Assembly (NCBI GenBank): GCA_002306745.1
Contig: DBSW01000018.1
Coordinates: 1 to 44,101, forward strand
Direction of reading: 5' to 3'
DNA length: 44,101 nt
From: Dehalococcoidia bacterium UBA1332
GTDB lineage: Bacteria; Chloroflexota; Dehalococcoidia; Lucifugimonadales; Lucifugimonadaceae
The notes under the pieces were generated by a model. The model was not told the DNA's origin, did no database searches, and saw nothing but the letters and a program-made list of their open reading frames with translations. This document shows positions 1 to 11,446 of the stretch, piece by piece. Position 1 is the first letter of the stretch. Every line of letters starts with the position of its first letter. The position numbers and the translations under genes were made by a program.

Positions 1-303
1 TTTTTCACAATAAACATGTTTTCCTGCATGAGCAGCAGCAACAGTTTGTTCAGCATGAATAAATGGTGGTGTGACCAGATCTATCCCGTCAACATTAGGA
101 TCTGCAAGTACATCGTCTAGTGATGTGAATGGATATGCACCCGTCAATCGTGCGAGGTGATCTACGTTTTCTGTGTCAACATCACAAACTCCATACAAGA
201 TCGCGCCAGGTACATTAGCGAGAGCGTTAAGGTGTGCAGGCGCAGCAACTTTGCCATTCGCACCAACAAGTACTATGTTTAATCGGTCTGACTTAAGGGA
301 CAT
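1..303 (-). CDS. Gfo/Idh/MocA-family NAD(P)-dependent oxidoreductase, N-terminal part
   Basis: This gene runs off the left edge; 101 codons are visible from an ATG at 303. The N-terminus reads as a Rossmann fold: a beta strand LNIVLVGANG with a modified glycine-rich loop, then GVCDVDTENVDHLA at the second strand, where the Asp should contact the NAD ribose. DPNVDGIDLVTPPFIHAE and HAGKHVYCEK follow; the last two residues begin the family's EKP motif. Members oxidise or reduce sugars, inositols or related hydroxy compounds, and the substrate cannot be told from this half. It lies 45 bases downstream of acoX on the same strand and may end that operon. No strong ribosome binding site precedes the ATG. 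The family call is firm; the role is unknown. Confidence 0.85.
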   Translation of the reverse strand, partial: MSLKSDRLNIVLVGANGKVAAPAHLNALANVPGAILYGVCDVDTENVDHLARLTGAYPFTSLDDVLADPNVDGIDLVTPPFIHAEQTVAAAHAGKHVYCEK

Positions 304-348
304 ATCTTAATGACTGATCATGCCTAATACCAAAATTCGTAAGCGATG

Positions 349-1326
349 CTACTTGGTTGCGATTAAGGTTAGTGCTTTTGGAACATCCACAACCCAAGGT
401 CCATCAATAGTCATTTCAGCATAAACATCTTGTTCCGGAAGCAGTTCAACTTCTCGTTCACCATCAAGAGCGATAGTACCTGGCGTCAGTTGTATTGGAA
501 CTTTCTCTCCCGCTGAAATTCGTCTCCAATCGGTTATCTCTACATCTACAACACTCCCTGGTGCTATAGGTGCAGAAACAGTTGTCGCACCGGGTCCAGT
601 ATTCCCACTAAAACGAATGTAAAGCCCATATGGATCATCAATTGCTATCGGCTGTAACCGTGATCCGATTGAAGATAAACCAATACTTGCTGGTTCGGCA
701 CGAGTTAAAAACATTGAGTGAAGGGTACGAGTGTCCCAAACAGCTCGAGCGCCTACGAACATTTGTGTTGATACAGCTGCGTCTACAAGTGCATCATCCT
801 GTCTATTGCCATCAACGTAAATATCTATGCGTTTCGAGCGCCGACAAGCTTCTTCTATGCGCAAAGAGCCAATTGCCAAAGCACCAGCTGCGATACCGGC
901 CAAAGTACCCTCGGTATTTGCAGGAAAAACATTATTGGTACCTGTTGAAATAGGAACTATAGGTACATCACCAGAACCCTTCGCAACAACCCGGTTCGTT
1001 CCATCACCGCCTAAAGTTACTATACATCCAACACCTTGAGCTGCCATAGCAGTAGCTGCATCGGTCGAGGCGCCTTGATGATCAGCAACAGGCATATCAA
1101 CGTATTCGACTTTGATCTGACCTGAGACATCCGCTGTACCTGGTCGCGTAAGACCTGAGTGATCGGGCATCATCAAAATCCGATCTACGCCAGTCGACAC
1201 AATTCCTGCAAATACCCTTCTCAGGATATTTGCTTTTTCTTGATTCGAAACCACTCGACCATGGGCCACTAATCGACGTATGTCTTTACCCGCAGATGGG
1301 TTAGCGATAATACCAACAGTATTCAA
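349..1326 (-). CDS. acoX: AcoX-like ATP-NAD kinase family protein
   Basis: This 325-residue protein has the NAD-kinase / diacylglycerol-kinase fold: NPSAGKD near residues 10-15, GGDGTN at 106-111 and STGTNNVFP at 127-135. AcoX proteins are encoded beside acetoin dehydrogenase genes; their exact reaction is not settled. The position directly behind E2 and E1 genes is what separates AcoX from ordinary NAD kinase. The start is a TTG at 1326 with CAGGT nine bases upstream; no in-frame ATG is near. The gap from the E2 stop is 33 bases, so cotranscription is likely. It also serves as the main argument that the complex handles acetoin rather than pyruvate, which is inference. Confidence 0.8.
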   Translation of the reverse strand: MNTVGIIANPSAGKDIRRLVAHGRVVSNQEKANILRRVFAGIVSTGVDRILMMPDHSGLTRPGTADVSGQIKVEYVDMPVADHQGASTDAATAMAAQGVGCIVTLGGDGTNRVVAKGSGDVPIVPISTGTNNVFPANTEGTLAGIAAGALAIGSLRIEEACRRSKRIDIYVDGNRQDDALVDAAVSTQMFVGARAVWDTRTLHSMFLTRAEPASIGLSSIGSRLQPIAIDDPYGLYIRFSGNTGPGATTVSAPIAPGSVVDVEITDWRRISAGEKVPIQLTPGTIALDGEREVELLPEQDVYAEMTIDGPWVVDVPKALTLIATK

Positions 1327-1359
1327 TGAAACAAACCTGAAATTATCATCGAGACCCTT

Positions 1360-2577
1360 TTACGCCCTCATCCAATTAGGATCGCTAAGCAACTTACCAA
1401 CAGATCTAATGAATTCAGATGCAGGTGCTCCATCCCAGGCACGATGATCAAATGCAAGATTCAAATTTGCTATCGAACGCACAACTATTTTTCCATCAAA
1501 TACAACTGGAGTATCTTCAATCGCTCCAACACCAAGTATTCCTATTTCTGGAGGATTAAGCAGCGGGTTAAACGTGTTGATATCGTAAGAACTGAGGTTT
1601 GTAATCGAAAAAGTACTATTTGTCATCTCGTCTATAGAAAGTGAATTAGATTTTGCCTTACGGGCGAGTTCGCGTATTTCTTGGGCGATCTGAAGCAGTG
1701 ACTTTTGGTCCGCATTCCTAATTACAGGAACTAAAAGGCCTTCTTGAATCGCCATCGCAACACCAACGTTCACTTCACTCAACACCCGAATCTCATCTCC
1801 AACAATATGTGAGTTAGCTATCGGAGACTCCTTCAATGACCTAGCAACAGCTGCGATAACCAAATCCTGATACTGTGGTCGGATTCTATGCTCCCGCCAT
1901 TCACTTACCAACTCTCTCTGAAATGCTACGGTATCGGTCACATCCACCTTAGTCGATAAAGTCACTGAGGGAATAGTGGCGCTCTCAGTCATCCGCCTTG
2001 CGATAGTACTACGTAGGCCCGACAGCTTAATAACTTCTTTAACTGGTACCGAAGATTCAATCGTTGAAGAGTCTTTCACAGGGGATACTGATGACGAAAT
2101 ATTTGCTGCTTTTACGTCATCTTCAGTAACACGACCACTAGGACCCGTTCCCACGACGGTTGTAATGTCGACACCTAGGTCATTGGCTAATCGCCTAGCT
2201 CGAGGGGTGACTATCTGTTTACCGGTTCGTGTATGAGGTGATGACGATGAATTAGTAGGAGTTGGTGAAGCAGTTGGCGCTGGTGTTGACGTTGAACCGC
2301 CTACTGTAATTGCATCTGGAAGATCCGAAAGAGTTTCACCTTCTTCAAGTAAATATCCAAGTACTGTTCCTACGTCTACCACTCGACCTTCTTCGACATC
2401 TATACGCCCCAATGTCCCATCCGCAGTAGCTTCAACTTCAGCATTCACCTTAGAGGATTCAATCTCAACGAGTTGGTCGCCTTTAGCAACCGACTCGCCA
2501 ACAGTCTTCAGCCATTTTACAACTTCGCCATCGTTCATACCCATGCCCCATTGTGGCAGGATGATAGGTGCAGACAT
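1360..2577 (-). CDS. acoC: Dihydrolipoamide acyltransferase (E2), acetoin-dehydrogenase type
   Basis: This is the E2 core of a 2-oxoacid / acetoin dehydrogenase complex, which carries the acyl group on a swinging lipoyl arm and passes it to CoA. Residues 1-78 form one lipoyl domain with the modified lysine at K43 (IESSKVNAEVEA, in place of the commoner ETDKA). A Ser/Thr/Pro-rich linker runs to about 118. The peripheral subunit-binding domain (VTPRARRLANDLGVDI) occupies about 119-160. The acyltransferase domain fills about 180-405 with catalytic HRAWDG at 378-383. The ATG at 2577 has AGGT just upstream. It is separated from the HAD gene by 220 bases, so it may also have its own promoter. Pyruvate or branched-chain substrates cannot be excluded. 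Confidence 0.88.
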   Translation of the reverse strand: MSAPIILPQWGMGMNDGEVVKWLKTVGESVAKGDQLVEIESSKVNAEVEATADGTLGRIDVEEGRVVDVGTVLGYLLEEGETLSDLPDAITVGGSTSTPAPTASPTPTNSSSSPHTRTGKQIVTPRARRLANDLGVDITTVVGTGPSGRVTEDDVKAANISSSVSPVKDSSTIESSVPVKEVIKLSGLRSTIARRMTESATIPSVTLSTKVDVTDTVAFQRELVSEWREHRIRPQYQDLVIAAVARSLKESPIANSHIVGDEIRVLSEVNVGVAMAIQEGLLVPVIRNADQKSLLQIAQEIRELARKAKSNSLSIDEMTNSTFSITNLSSYDINTFNPLLNPPEIGILGVGAIEDTPVVFDGKIVVRSIANLNLAFDHRAWDGAPASEFIRSVGKLLSDPNWMRA

Positions 2578-2602
2578 ATGTACCTGTTACCGTCCTTTGT
2601 GG

Positions 2603-2639
2603 CTAGGGAACCGGCGCTTAGTGCCCTAGTGTATTTTTT
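2603..2639 (+). other. Inverted repeat with T tract in the E2 leader
   Basis: CTAGGG (2603-2608) and CCCTAG (2624-2629) are perfect arms around a 15-base loop, followed on the plus strand by a run of six T at 2634-2639. It looks like a plus-strand terminator, but no plus-strand gene lies upstream. On the minus strand it sits 26 bases before the E2 start without a T tract, so it could instead be a leader hairpin. Function unknown. Confidence 0.3.
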
Positions 2640-2797
2640 GTGACAATCTCAAACAAAATGAGACGCTACAAAATTCTGAATATATATTCAAGATTATTGC
2701 GCCATTGGCTAGTTTAGCGCAGATGATCAATGATGCGGAGCATAGTGATACCCATGTTCATATAACTATCTGATAACTCGCGGTTCAACAATAGACA

Positions 2798-3517
2798 TTA
2801 ACTATTTTCATAAGGCATCAATGCACCGACAAGCTCAGTAAAATTTAGAACAGTAATATCTGGCTTATAAATATCATATGTATCTTCAAATGGCAGACCA
2901 TACCGATTAACATACGCCCCTCTAAAACCACATGTTCGTGCTCCCATTACGTCGAAGGAATTAGCAGAAACCATAATAATTTCACCAGGTTCAAGATTGA
3001 GGTTTCTTGCTGCGCGACGATACACACCCGGTTTTGGCTTAAAACCTCCAGCTTCTTCAACAGACATAACACCGTCAAAATCAAACTTTATCCGATTTTT
3101 TGTTAAATGATCCAGAAACCATGGATTGCCATTTGAAAGGGCGATTAGTTTGTAGCGTTTGGACAATTTTTCAAGTGCATCTAAACACTCGGGGAAAGCT
3201 GAAAGATTTTTCCAGCTTTCCATAAAATTTTTAGTCTGTTTTGGTGTTGGGTGGAGTTTATTCGCCCGCGCTACATAATCGAATGCTTTTTGAACAGTCT
3301 CGAGATAACCAGAATGTCCTAGCTCAATGAGTGAGTCTTGATACTGTTCGATTCTTTGTCGGTATCTAAGTTGCTGCCACATCACCTTTGGCTCGAGATC
3401 AGAACCGTTCTCATCAATGAAATTCTTAAGATGAGGTGTCAAAGAACCCCCAAGATCTAATACGGTCCCGAAAAGATCGAATGTAAGTGCTTTGCAATGT
3501 TCAAATACAGGATTCAA
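2798..3517 (-). CDS. HAD-superfamily hydrolase, haloacid dehalogenase type II-like
   Basis: The 239 residues carry all HAD motifs: the nucleophile D14 in FDLFGTVLD, S128 in ALSNGN, lysines near 160-162 in GGFKPKPGVY, and D189 in SANSFDVMGA. The FDLFGT form and the long cap after motif I match the L-2-haloacid dehalogenase branch, whose members hydrolyse 2-haloacids or phosphate esters; the actual substrate is unknown. The gene is inserted between E1 beta (61 bases upstream) and E2 of the acetoin-type cluster, an unusual place that suggests a linked metabolic job such as removing a toxic side product (inference). The start is TTG at 3517 with no clear ribosome binding site, so the first few residues are uncertain. 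Confidence 0.82.
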   Translation of the reverse strand: MNPVFEHCKALTFDLFGTVLDLGGSLTPHLKNFIDENGSDLEPKVMWQQLRYRQRIEQYQDSLIELGHSGYLETVQKAFDYVARANKLHPTPKQTKNFMESWKNLSAFPECLDALEKLSKRYKLIALSNGNPWFLDHLTKNRIKFDFDGVMSVEEAGGFKPKPGVYRRAARNLNLEPGEIIMVSANSFDVMGARTCGFRGAYVNRYGLPFEDTYDIYKPDITVLNFTELVGALMPYENS

Positions 3518-3578
3518 TGTTGGTATGGATCTAATTATATGGCCGCGCCTTAGCAGCTAAACAGCGTACATTATGCAA

Positions 3579-4565
3579 TTAAGCATCCAATGTACGACGA
3601 ACACCTGCTGTGATCTTTTCAACATCGGGATACACATGTTTTTCAAGAGAAGGGGTGTAAGGAATGTGTACCTGCTCTGAAGCTATTTTTTGAATCGGAG
3701 CCTGTAACGACCAAAAGCCTTCCTCTGCGACTATCGATGCGATTTCCGATGCAGCGCTACAAACTTTATGTGCAGGGTCAGCAACAACTAACCGGCCAGT
3801 CTTTTCAACAGAATCTAATACTGTCTGCTTATCAAATGGAACCAGTGTTCTTGGATCAATAACCTCAACGGATATCCCTTCAGCCGCAAGTTGATCTGCC
3901 GCCGTTGCTGCATGATTCACAGAACCACCAATTCCTACAATAGTCACATCAGTTCCTTCACGAACGATATTGGCTTGACCAAACGGAACAACAAGTTCTC
4001 CATCTGGAAGTTCAGAGTTATCAGGAATTTCACCACGCATCCCAAATAAAGTGCCATCCTCAAAAACTATAGTCGGATCATCATCTCGGACAGCTGCTTT
4101 CAATAGACCTTTCATGTCGGATGGGTTCGACGGAACAACAATCTTAATACCAGGCATATTCATAAACATCGGATAGGAGCGATCAGAATGATGAGCTGCT
4201 GAGCCAGCTCCGTAAAACATAGTCGCTCGATAAACAACAGGTAAAGTTGCCTGACCACCGAACATATAACGCATCTTTGCAGCCTGAGAAATTAGCTGAT
4301 CCATGCCTACCCACATAAAGCTAGTCAGTGTCTCAACAATCGGTCTCATACCGACCAAGGAAGCTCCTATTGCGGCACCGAAAAATCCATTTTCTGAAAG
4401 CGGTGTATCGAGAACACGCTTTCCTCCAAAATCGTCCAACAGGTTTGCTGTTGCACCGTACACTGACCTACGGATGTCCTCTCCCATTATGAAGACATTT
4501 TCATCGCGTGCCATTTCTTCGTATATCGCTTGATTTATTGCTTCTACAAATATGGTTTGTGCCAT
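3579..4565 (-). CDS. acoB: Thiamine-dependent dehydrogenase E1 beta subunit
   Basis: This 328-residue protein is the beta half of an alpha2beta2 E1 of the acetoin / pyruvate / branched-chain dehydrogenase type. It aligns through MGEDIRRSVYGATANL, DTPLSENGFFGAAIGASLVGMRP, the AKMRYMFGG segment and the transketolase C-terminal domain VIDPRTLVPFDKQTVLDSVEKTGRLVVAD. The beta subunit helps bind thiamine diphosphate and relays substrate. It follows E1 alpha by 45 bases, so the two are cotranscribed. The ATG at 4565 has only a weak ribosome binding site, compatible with coupling to E1 alpha. Assignment to acetoin rather than pyruvate rests on acoX in the same cluster. Confidence 0.9.
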   Translation of the reverse strand: MAQTIFVEAINQAIYEEMARDENVFIMGEDIRRSVYGATANLLDDFGGKRVLDTPLSENGFFGAAIGASLVGMRPIVETLTSFMWVGMDQLISQAAKMRYMFGGQATLPVVYRATMFYGAGSAAHHSDRSYPMFMNMPGIKIVVPSNPSDMKGLLKAAVRDDDPTIVFEDGTLFGMRGEIPDNSELPDGELVVPFGQANIVREGTDVTIVGIGGSVNHAATAADQLAAEGISVEVIDPRTLVPFDKQTVLDSVEKTGRLVVADPAHKVCSAASEIASIVAEEGFWSLQAPIQKIASEQVHIPYTPSLEKHVYPDVEKITAGVRRTLDA

Positions 4566-4610
4566 TATGATTTTCTACTTATAACTGAGATTTGAACGAA
4601 TTAGTCGACT

Positions 4611-5600
4611 TTATGGCAAAGGTATGGGCTGTGCCCACATGTCATCAAAAAGATCTTCAGGCTCAGGAAAAGGGCTATTTCGAGCAAATTCAGTAGCCAT
4701 TTCAACCTCTTCAACCGTTTCCGCATTAATTGCATCGCACTCTTCACGAGTTGCAAGCCCTTGAGAAATTAATGCAGTTTCGAGGATCAAAAGCGGATCA
4801 CGTTTACGCCATTCATCGATCTCTGATTGTTCACGATATTCACCACGCCTTACCCGACCAAGGCCTAAGGAATGCTCTTCATACCTATATGTTAGACCTT
4901 CGATTAATGTAGGCCCCTCACCCTTTCTTGCACGCTCGACCGCAGCCTGCGTAGCCTCGTACATAGCAATTGCATCTTGCCCATCCACCAATATTCCTGG
5001 CATGTTGTATGCCGATGCGCGATCTGAAACATGCTCAACAGCTACTGTGTCAGCGTAAGAAGTTGTCACTGCGTACTGGTTGTTTTCACATAAGAAAATC
5101 ATCGGCAATTTCCATACCGACGCAAGGTTCATTGATTCATGTAGCGCCCCTTGATTCGAAGCCCCGTCACCAAAAAAAGCTAACGATACAAATTTTTCAC
5201 CTTTGATATGAGCTGCCAGCGCTGCGCCAACAGCAACAGGTACCGATGAACCCAGAATTCCTGACTCACCCAAAATCCCAATCGAATAATCCGCAAGATG
5301 CATCGACCCACCCTTGCCTTTGCAATATCCATCTACACGTCCATAAAGTTCAGCCATGGCCTTATCTACACGACCGCCTTTAGCGATAGGATGACCATGA
5401 GATCGGTGATTTCCAGCAATATAGTCAGTGTCATCAAGAGCAGCGCATGCTCCAACTGCGACAGCTTCTTCTCCAATATACGGATGTGCAGCGCCTGTGA
5501 ATTCTCCAGCAGCATGAACTTCCATAACCTTCAATTCAAAATTTCGAATCATCCACATGCGTTTTAGCATGAGCAGCAGTGTCTCGCGTTCTATTTCCAC
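4611..5600 (-). CDS. acoA: Thiamine-dependent dehydrogenase E1 alpha subunit
   Basis: E1 alpha binds thiamine diphosphate and decarboxylates or cleaves the substrate. The ThDP motif is plain: FFGDGASNQG followed about 27 residues later by CENNQYAVTT. Also present are HRSHGHPIAKGG and the GKGGSMHLAD segment typical of this family, and the phosphorylation-loop-like region RYEEHSLGLGRVRRGEYR. I place the start at GTG 5600 because GAGG lies seven bases before it; a TTG two codons upstream abuts the same GAGG and is too close. This gives 329 residues, normal for the family. It is the first gene of the cluster, so the promoter should lie in 5601-5784. Confidence 0.9.
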   Translation of the reverse strand: MEIERETLLLMLKRMWMIRNFELKVMEVHAAGEFTGAAHPYIGEEAVAVGACAALDDTDYIAGNHRSHGHPIAKGGRVDKAMAELYGRVDGYCKGKGGSMHLADYSIGILGESGILGSSVPVAVGAALAAHIKGEKFVSLAFFGDGASNQGALHESMNLASVWKLPMIFLCENNQYAVTTSYADTVAVEHVSDRASAYNMPGILVDGQDAIAMYEATQAAVERARKGEGPTLIEGLTYRYEEHSLGLGRVRRGEYREQSEIDEWRKRDPLLILETALISQGLATREECDAINAETVEEVEMATEFARNSPFPEPEDLFDDMWAQPIPLP

Positions 5601-5784
5601 AATCAAACCTCAATCGCTCGATGAAAAAGCACCAGCCACGTAACCCTACTTCTTTAGGCCGGAACTTCAAATTTATATCAATACAAAATACAGGGAAACA
5701 ATGAACTCAGGGGAACACTTAATCCCGAATCAATTGCGAAATTATAGACCCTGAAAACACTGTTTGTTGAAGTACGGTCGAAAA

Positions 5785-6084
5785 TCAACTGTTTATAACC
5801 ACAAGAACAATTCCTGCCGTTACGCCTAAATTAAGTGTCGCAGCAAAAAGATATTTAACGAAAAATGGTTGCTTAGAAATTTTGTGGCGAAAAGATTTCA
5901 TAGACCAGATTCCCCCTGGCCACCCCCCAAGAAGAGCCCAAACTAACAGAGTTTCTTCTTTTACACGCAATTCATCCTTCAAAGCACGCTGCTTGTCCAC
6001 CCAGATAATTACACCTGAAACAAAATTAATGATCAAAAATCCAGCACAAATCAAAATGAGCATTTGTTGAGTAGTTAAGCTCAC
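5785..6084 (-). CDS. DUF1294 family small membrane protein
   Basis: The 99-residue protein matches the DUF1294 pattern: a first membrane helix (about 8-28, LILICAGFLIINFVSGVIIW), DKQRA, then ETLLVWALLGGWPGGIWSMKSFRHKISKQPFF, then a last helix (LFAATLNLGVTAGIVLVVI). GGWPG plus RHK..KQ.F is the family hallmark. The function of the family is unknown; some members are fused to cold-shock domains, but this one is not. The frame opens with GTG at 6084; an ATG at codon 8 is an alternative start. It stands alone between the acetoin-type cluster and gyrB, divergent from gyrB. Confidence 0.82.
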   Translation of the reverse strand: MSLTTQQMLILICAGFLIINFVSGVIIWVDKQRALKDELRVKEETLLVWALLGGWPGGIWSMKSFRHKISKQPFFVKYLFAATLNLGVTAGIVLVVINS

Positions 6085-6347
6085 TATCTGAAATTATCAA
6101 AATAATTTGAATGTAAGTCGGGTAAAAATCAGCATAGATTCTATAGTGGACTCAAACTGAGGGAAACATGCGAAAAATGATAGAATATGACTGGTATTTA
6201 CAAGCCATGTAAACGCACGCGAATTAAGTCTAATTCAAACTAATTTCTCCAAGTTTTTTATACACGCATAACAAAAGTTCAATCTGTGTAAATATACAAA
6301 AGAATTCTCATAAAAATATGACCTTATTTACGAACTCCACGACATAA

Positions 6348-8870
<2,523 letters not shown>

Positions 8871-8898
8871 TTCACAAGCGAATGGATCAAAATACATA

Positions 8899-8915
8899 AT
8901 CTAATTTTATTAGAT
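8899..8915. terminator. Possible bidirectional terminator between gyrB and pyrE
   Basis: ATCTAA and TTAGAT form a 6-bp stem with a TTTTA loop in the 72-base gap between the convergent gyrB and pyrE genes. The stem is AT-only at its core and weak, so this is a position-based guess. Confidence 0.35.
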
Positions 8916-8942
8916 GTCATCAATGTTAATTATCACTTGAAT

Positions 8943-9524
8943 CTAAATAGTTATCTTTATTTTGCCTTCTGGAGTGGACTCCCACAGACGAAAAAATGGT
9001 ATGCCACGTCTTAAAATTTCATCCCCCCCACCTTGATGTCTGTCAAGAATTGCCATAACCAATACGACATCACAACCAACTGCCTCCACAGCATCTATAG
9101 CTGGAAAAAGCGATCCACCTGTAGAAATTGTGTCGTCAAAAGCTGCAACCCTCATACCGGCTTTGAGATTACCTTCAATCTGCTTGCCAGCGCCGTGATC
9201 CTTCTGTTCAGGTCGAACAAAAAATCCAGTACGATTTTTACCCTCTAGTTTTGATCGCAAGGCTAAAGAACCAACTATTGGCACAGCAGCAACGGTAGGG
9301 CCACCGAAAGCATCTACCCCAGCCTGATCCATTGCAATGCCAAATGCACGAGATATCAAGTCTGCTCCTTCGGGATCAGTTGATAACAGCCGTCCATCAA
9401 AGTAGTACGTGCTTTTTTGACCCGAAGATAAAACAAAATCACCAAATTTCAAAGAATTTAGTTCCAAAGCTCTTTCGTAAAGTTGTGTTGCAATTTCGCG
9501 TAAATCTTTACTATCAGTGTTCAT
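8943..9524 (-). CDS. pyrE: Orotate phosphoribosyltransferase
   Basis: PyrE transfers orotate onto PRPP to make orotidine 5'-phosphate in pyrimidine synthesis. The PRPP loop is VAAFDDTISTGGS, and the N-terminal LNSLKFGDFVLSSGQKSTYYFDGR segment is typical of the family. FFVRPEQKDHGAGKQIEG holds the flexible catalytic loop with its lysine and histidine. Length (193 residues) is normal. It is the last gene of an obg-nadD-pyrE operon, 12 bases after nadD, with GGAAAA before its ATG. No attenuator was seen in that short gap. Confidence 0.95.
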   Translation of the reverse strand: MNTDSKDLREIATQLYERALELNSLKFGDFVLSSGQKSTYYFDGRLLSTDPEGADLISRAFGIAMDQAGVDAFGGPTVAAVPIVGSLALRSKLEGKNRTGFFVRPEQKDHGAGKQIEGNLKAGMRVAAFDDTISTGGSLFPAIDAVEAVGCDVVLVMAILDRHQGGGDEILRRGIPFFRLWESTPEGKIKITI

Positions 9525-9536
9525 TTGTTTTCCAAT

Positions 9537-10148
9537 TTATTGATAAAGCTTTTGGGTTTTTATGTAATTATCAACCGATTCAGTGACTAAATTCTTAATG
9601 GAGTGATTCGACTGTTTAAGATTCCTGATTTGGGTTGCTGACACATTAAGCATTGGCCCCACAACATACAAAGCACGTTTGGCCGGATGAAAATTGTCCA
9701 ATAATTCTGTATCAAAAACTTCACCAGGACGCCCAACGGTAACTATTGTGGCTAGTTCAGGAATTTTTTCCGAATTTTTCCATATGTGCATAGACATTGC
9801 TGAATCTGACCCAACAATTAGATGCAACTTAACCATAGACCCTAAGGATTTTTGTAAATCGACTAGGGTATTTATTGTGTAAGTAGGCCCACCACGAACG
9901 ATATCGACATCAGAAACTTCGATATTTCTTTCTCCATTTAGTGCAAGCTTAACCATTTTGTATCTATCGTCAGGAGATGCTAAAACAGGATCATTTCGCA
10001 TCCATTGATCGTTATTAACTACCATTAAAATCTGATCAAGCTTTAACTCATCACGTACTGCACGTGCAACTGCTATATGGCCCTTATGTATGGGGTCGAA
10101 TGTGCCACCAAAAACTCCCACTTTTTTTATAACACTTGAACAATTCAT
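9537..10148 (-). CDS. nadD: Nicotinate-nucleotide adenylyltransferase
   Basis: NadD adenylates nicotinate mononucleotide to deamido-NAD. The nucleotidyltransferase signature GGTFDPIHKGH follows the first strand, and NVSATQIRNL near the C-terminus is the ISxTxIR motif. The start is best set at the ATG at 10148, which shares a base with the obg stop (TGATG), the usual sign of translational coupling. An in-frame codon at 10169 would instead overlap obg by 22 bases. The protein is then 203 residues, normal for NadD. The obg-nadD pairing occurs in many bacteria. Confidence 0.95.
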   Translation of the reverse strand: MNCSSVIKKVGVFGGTFDPIHKGHIAVARAVRDELKLDQILMVVNNDQWMRNDPVLASPDDRYKMVKLALNGERNIEVSDVDIVRGGPTYTINTLVDLQKSLGSMVKLHLIVGSDSAMSMHIWKNSEKIPELATIVTVGRPGEVFDTELLDNFHPAKRALYVVGPMLNVSATQIRNLKQSNHSIKNLVTESVDNYIKTQKLYQ

Positions 10149-11446
10149 CAATCCCAGTCGAACTCCCAATTTCCAATAACAATAGTGTCACCCTCTTTCA
10201 TACCAGCATCACGCAATGCTTTAGTGATTTTTAACTGATCTAGACGACGTTGAAATTGAAGTCGAGCTTCGTGTGATTCAAGATTACTACCTTCAGCTAA
10301 TCGAACCGCTTTCGAATGAACGATTCTTAATTGACCATTAGGTTCTCTTGTTATCACGGTTTTAGGTTTATTAATTGATGGTCGAATTACAGGTATTTTT
10401 GTAGAGTTTTCCTGAGTTGGTTTTATGTGTCTACGTTCAATATCTTGAACATCTTGAACGGATTTGATCATTGATTTTTTTAAATCATCTAAGCCTTTAT
10501 AAGTAGCAGCTGAAACGAACAGTACTTCTGCGTGTAATCCTTTCACACTTTCAATTTCTTCTTTAATCTCGTCAACGAGAATAGAAACATCGTCTAAATC
10601 TGATTTATTTATTGCAAGTATTTGTGGCTTCTTAGCAAGCTCTGCATCAAATTGAATAAGTTCTTGATTTATTGCATTGATGCGACCAGCAATATCCTTT
10701 TCACTACCGTCTACAACGTGAACTAATACTTTTGTGCGCTGAACATGTTTGAGAAAATCATCACCAAGACCTGTTCCTAAATGAGCACCTTCAATTAATC
10801 CTGGAATATCGACTACAACAAAAGCTTTTATTCCAAATTCCACCACACCTAGAACTGGTTCAAGTGTAGTAAAAGGATAATCTGCAACTTTCGGACGAGC
10901 GGCGCTAATGGCAGATAATATGCTAGATTTACCAGCATTTGGCATACCAACTAACCCAACATCTGCAAGCAGTTTTAAATTTAACCTAATGCGACGAATC
11001 TCACCGTTAGATCCAGATTCTGCTAGAAGTGGTTCTTGTTGGGTTGGATTTACAAAATGAGCATTCCCCCAACCACCTCTTCCTCCCTCAGCAACAACCA
11101 TTTTTTGTCCATGCTGATTAAGATCACCAATTAATTCTTTATCTTGCTGATCTTCCCATAACCACACTTCAGTCCCAACAGGTACAGATACTGTTATTGA
11201 ATCCCCATTTGCACCTTGACGTTTATTTCCATCACCTTTTGATCCATTTTTTGCTATGAAATGAGGTTGCCAATGAAACTTAGTAAGGGTGTTTATTGTT
11301 GAATCAGCAATAAGAATTACATCTCCACCATCTCCACCATTGCCTCCCCCAGGTCCGCCTCTGGGAAGAAGAGCTTCTCTAATAAAAGCAACATTGCCAT
11401 CTCCACCATTACCAGCACGAACTTCTATTACTGCTGAATCAATCAT
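10148..11446 (-). CDS. obg: Obg-family ribosome-associated GTPase
   Basis: Obg binds the 50S ribosomal subunit and links GTP level to ribosome maturation and growth. Residues 1-158 form the glycine-rich OBG domain (AGNGGDGNVAFIREALLPRGGPGGGNGG). The G domain has G1 GMPNAGKSS, G3 DIPGLIEGAH and G4 NKSD. The C-terminal OCT domain (VIRPSINKPKT to GNWEFDWD) is present, which marks the Obg/CgtA form of 432 residues. The ATG at 11446 overlaps a DnaA-box-like 9-mer (11446-11454), so DnaA binding could touch its expression. It is the first gene of the obg-nadD-pyrE operon. Confidence 0.96.
   Translation of the reverse strand: MIDSAVIEVRAGNGGDGNVAFIREALLPRGGPGGGNGGDGGDVILIADSTINTLTKFHWQPHFIAKNGSKGDGNKRQGANGDSITVSVPVGTEVWLWEDQQDKELIGDLNQHGQKMVVAEGGRGGWGNAHFVNPTQQEPLLAESGSNGEIRRIRLNLKLLADVGLVGMPNAGKSSILSAISAARPKVADYPFTTLEPVLGVVEFGIKAFVVVDIPGLIEGAHLGTGLGDDFLKHVQRTKVLVHVVDGSEKDIAGRINAINQELIQFDAELAKKPQILAINKSDLDDVSILVDEIKEEIESVKGLHAEVLFVSAATYKGLDDLKKSMIKSVQDVQDIERRHIKPTQENSTKIPVIRPSINKPKTVITREPNGQLRIVHSKAVRLAEGSNLESHEARLQFQRRLDQLKITKALRDAGMKEGDTIVIGNWEFDWD

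Noticed and set aside
2603..2639. Strong plus-strand terminator
   Set aside because: Stem and T run look good, but there is no plus-strand gene that it could terminate; kept only as an inverted repeat.
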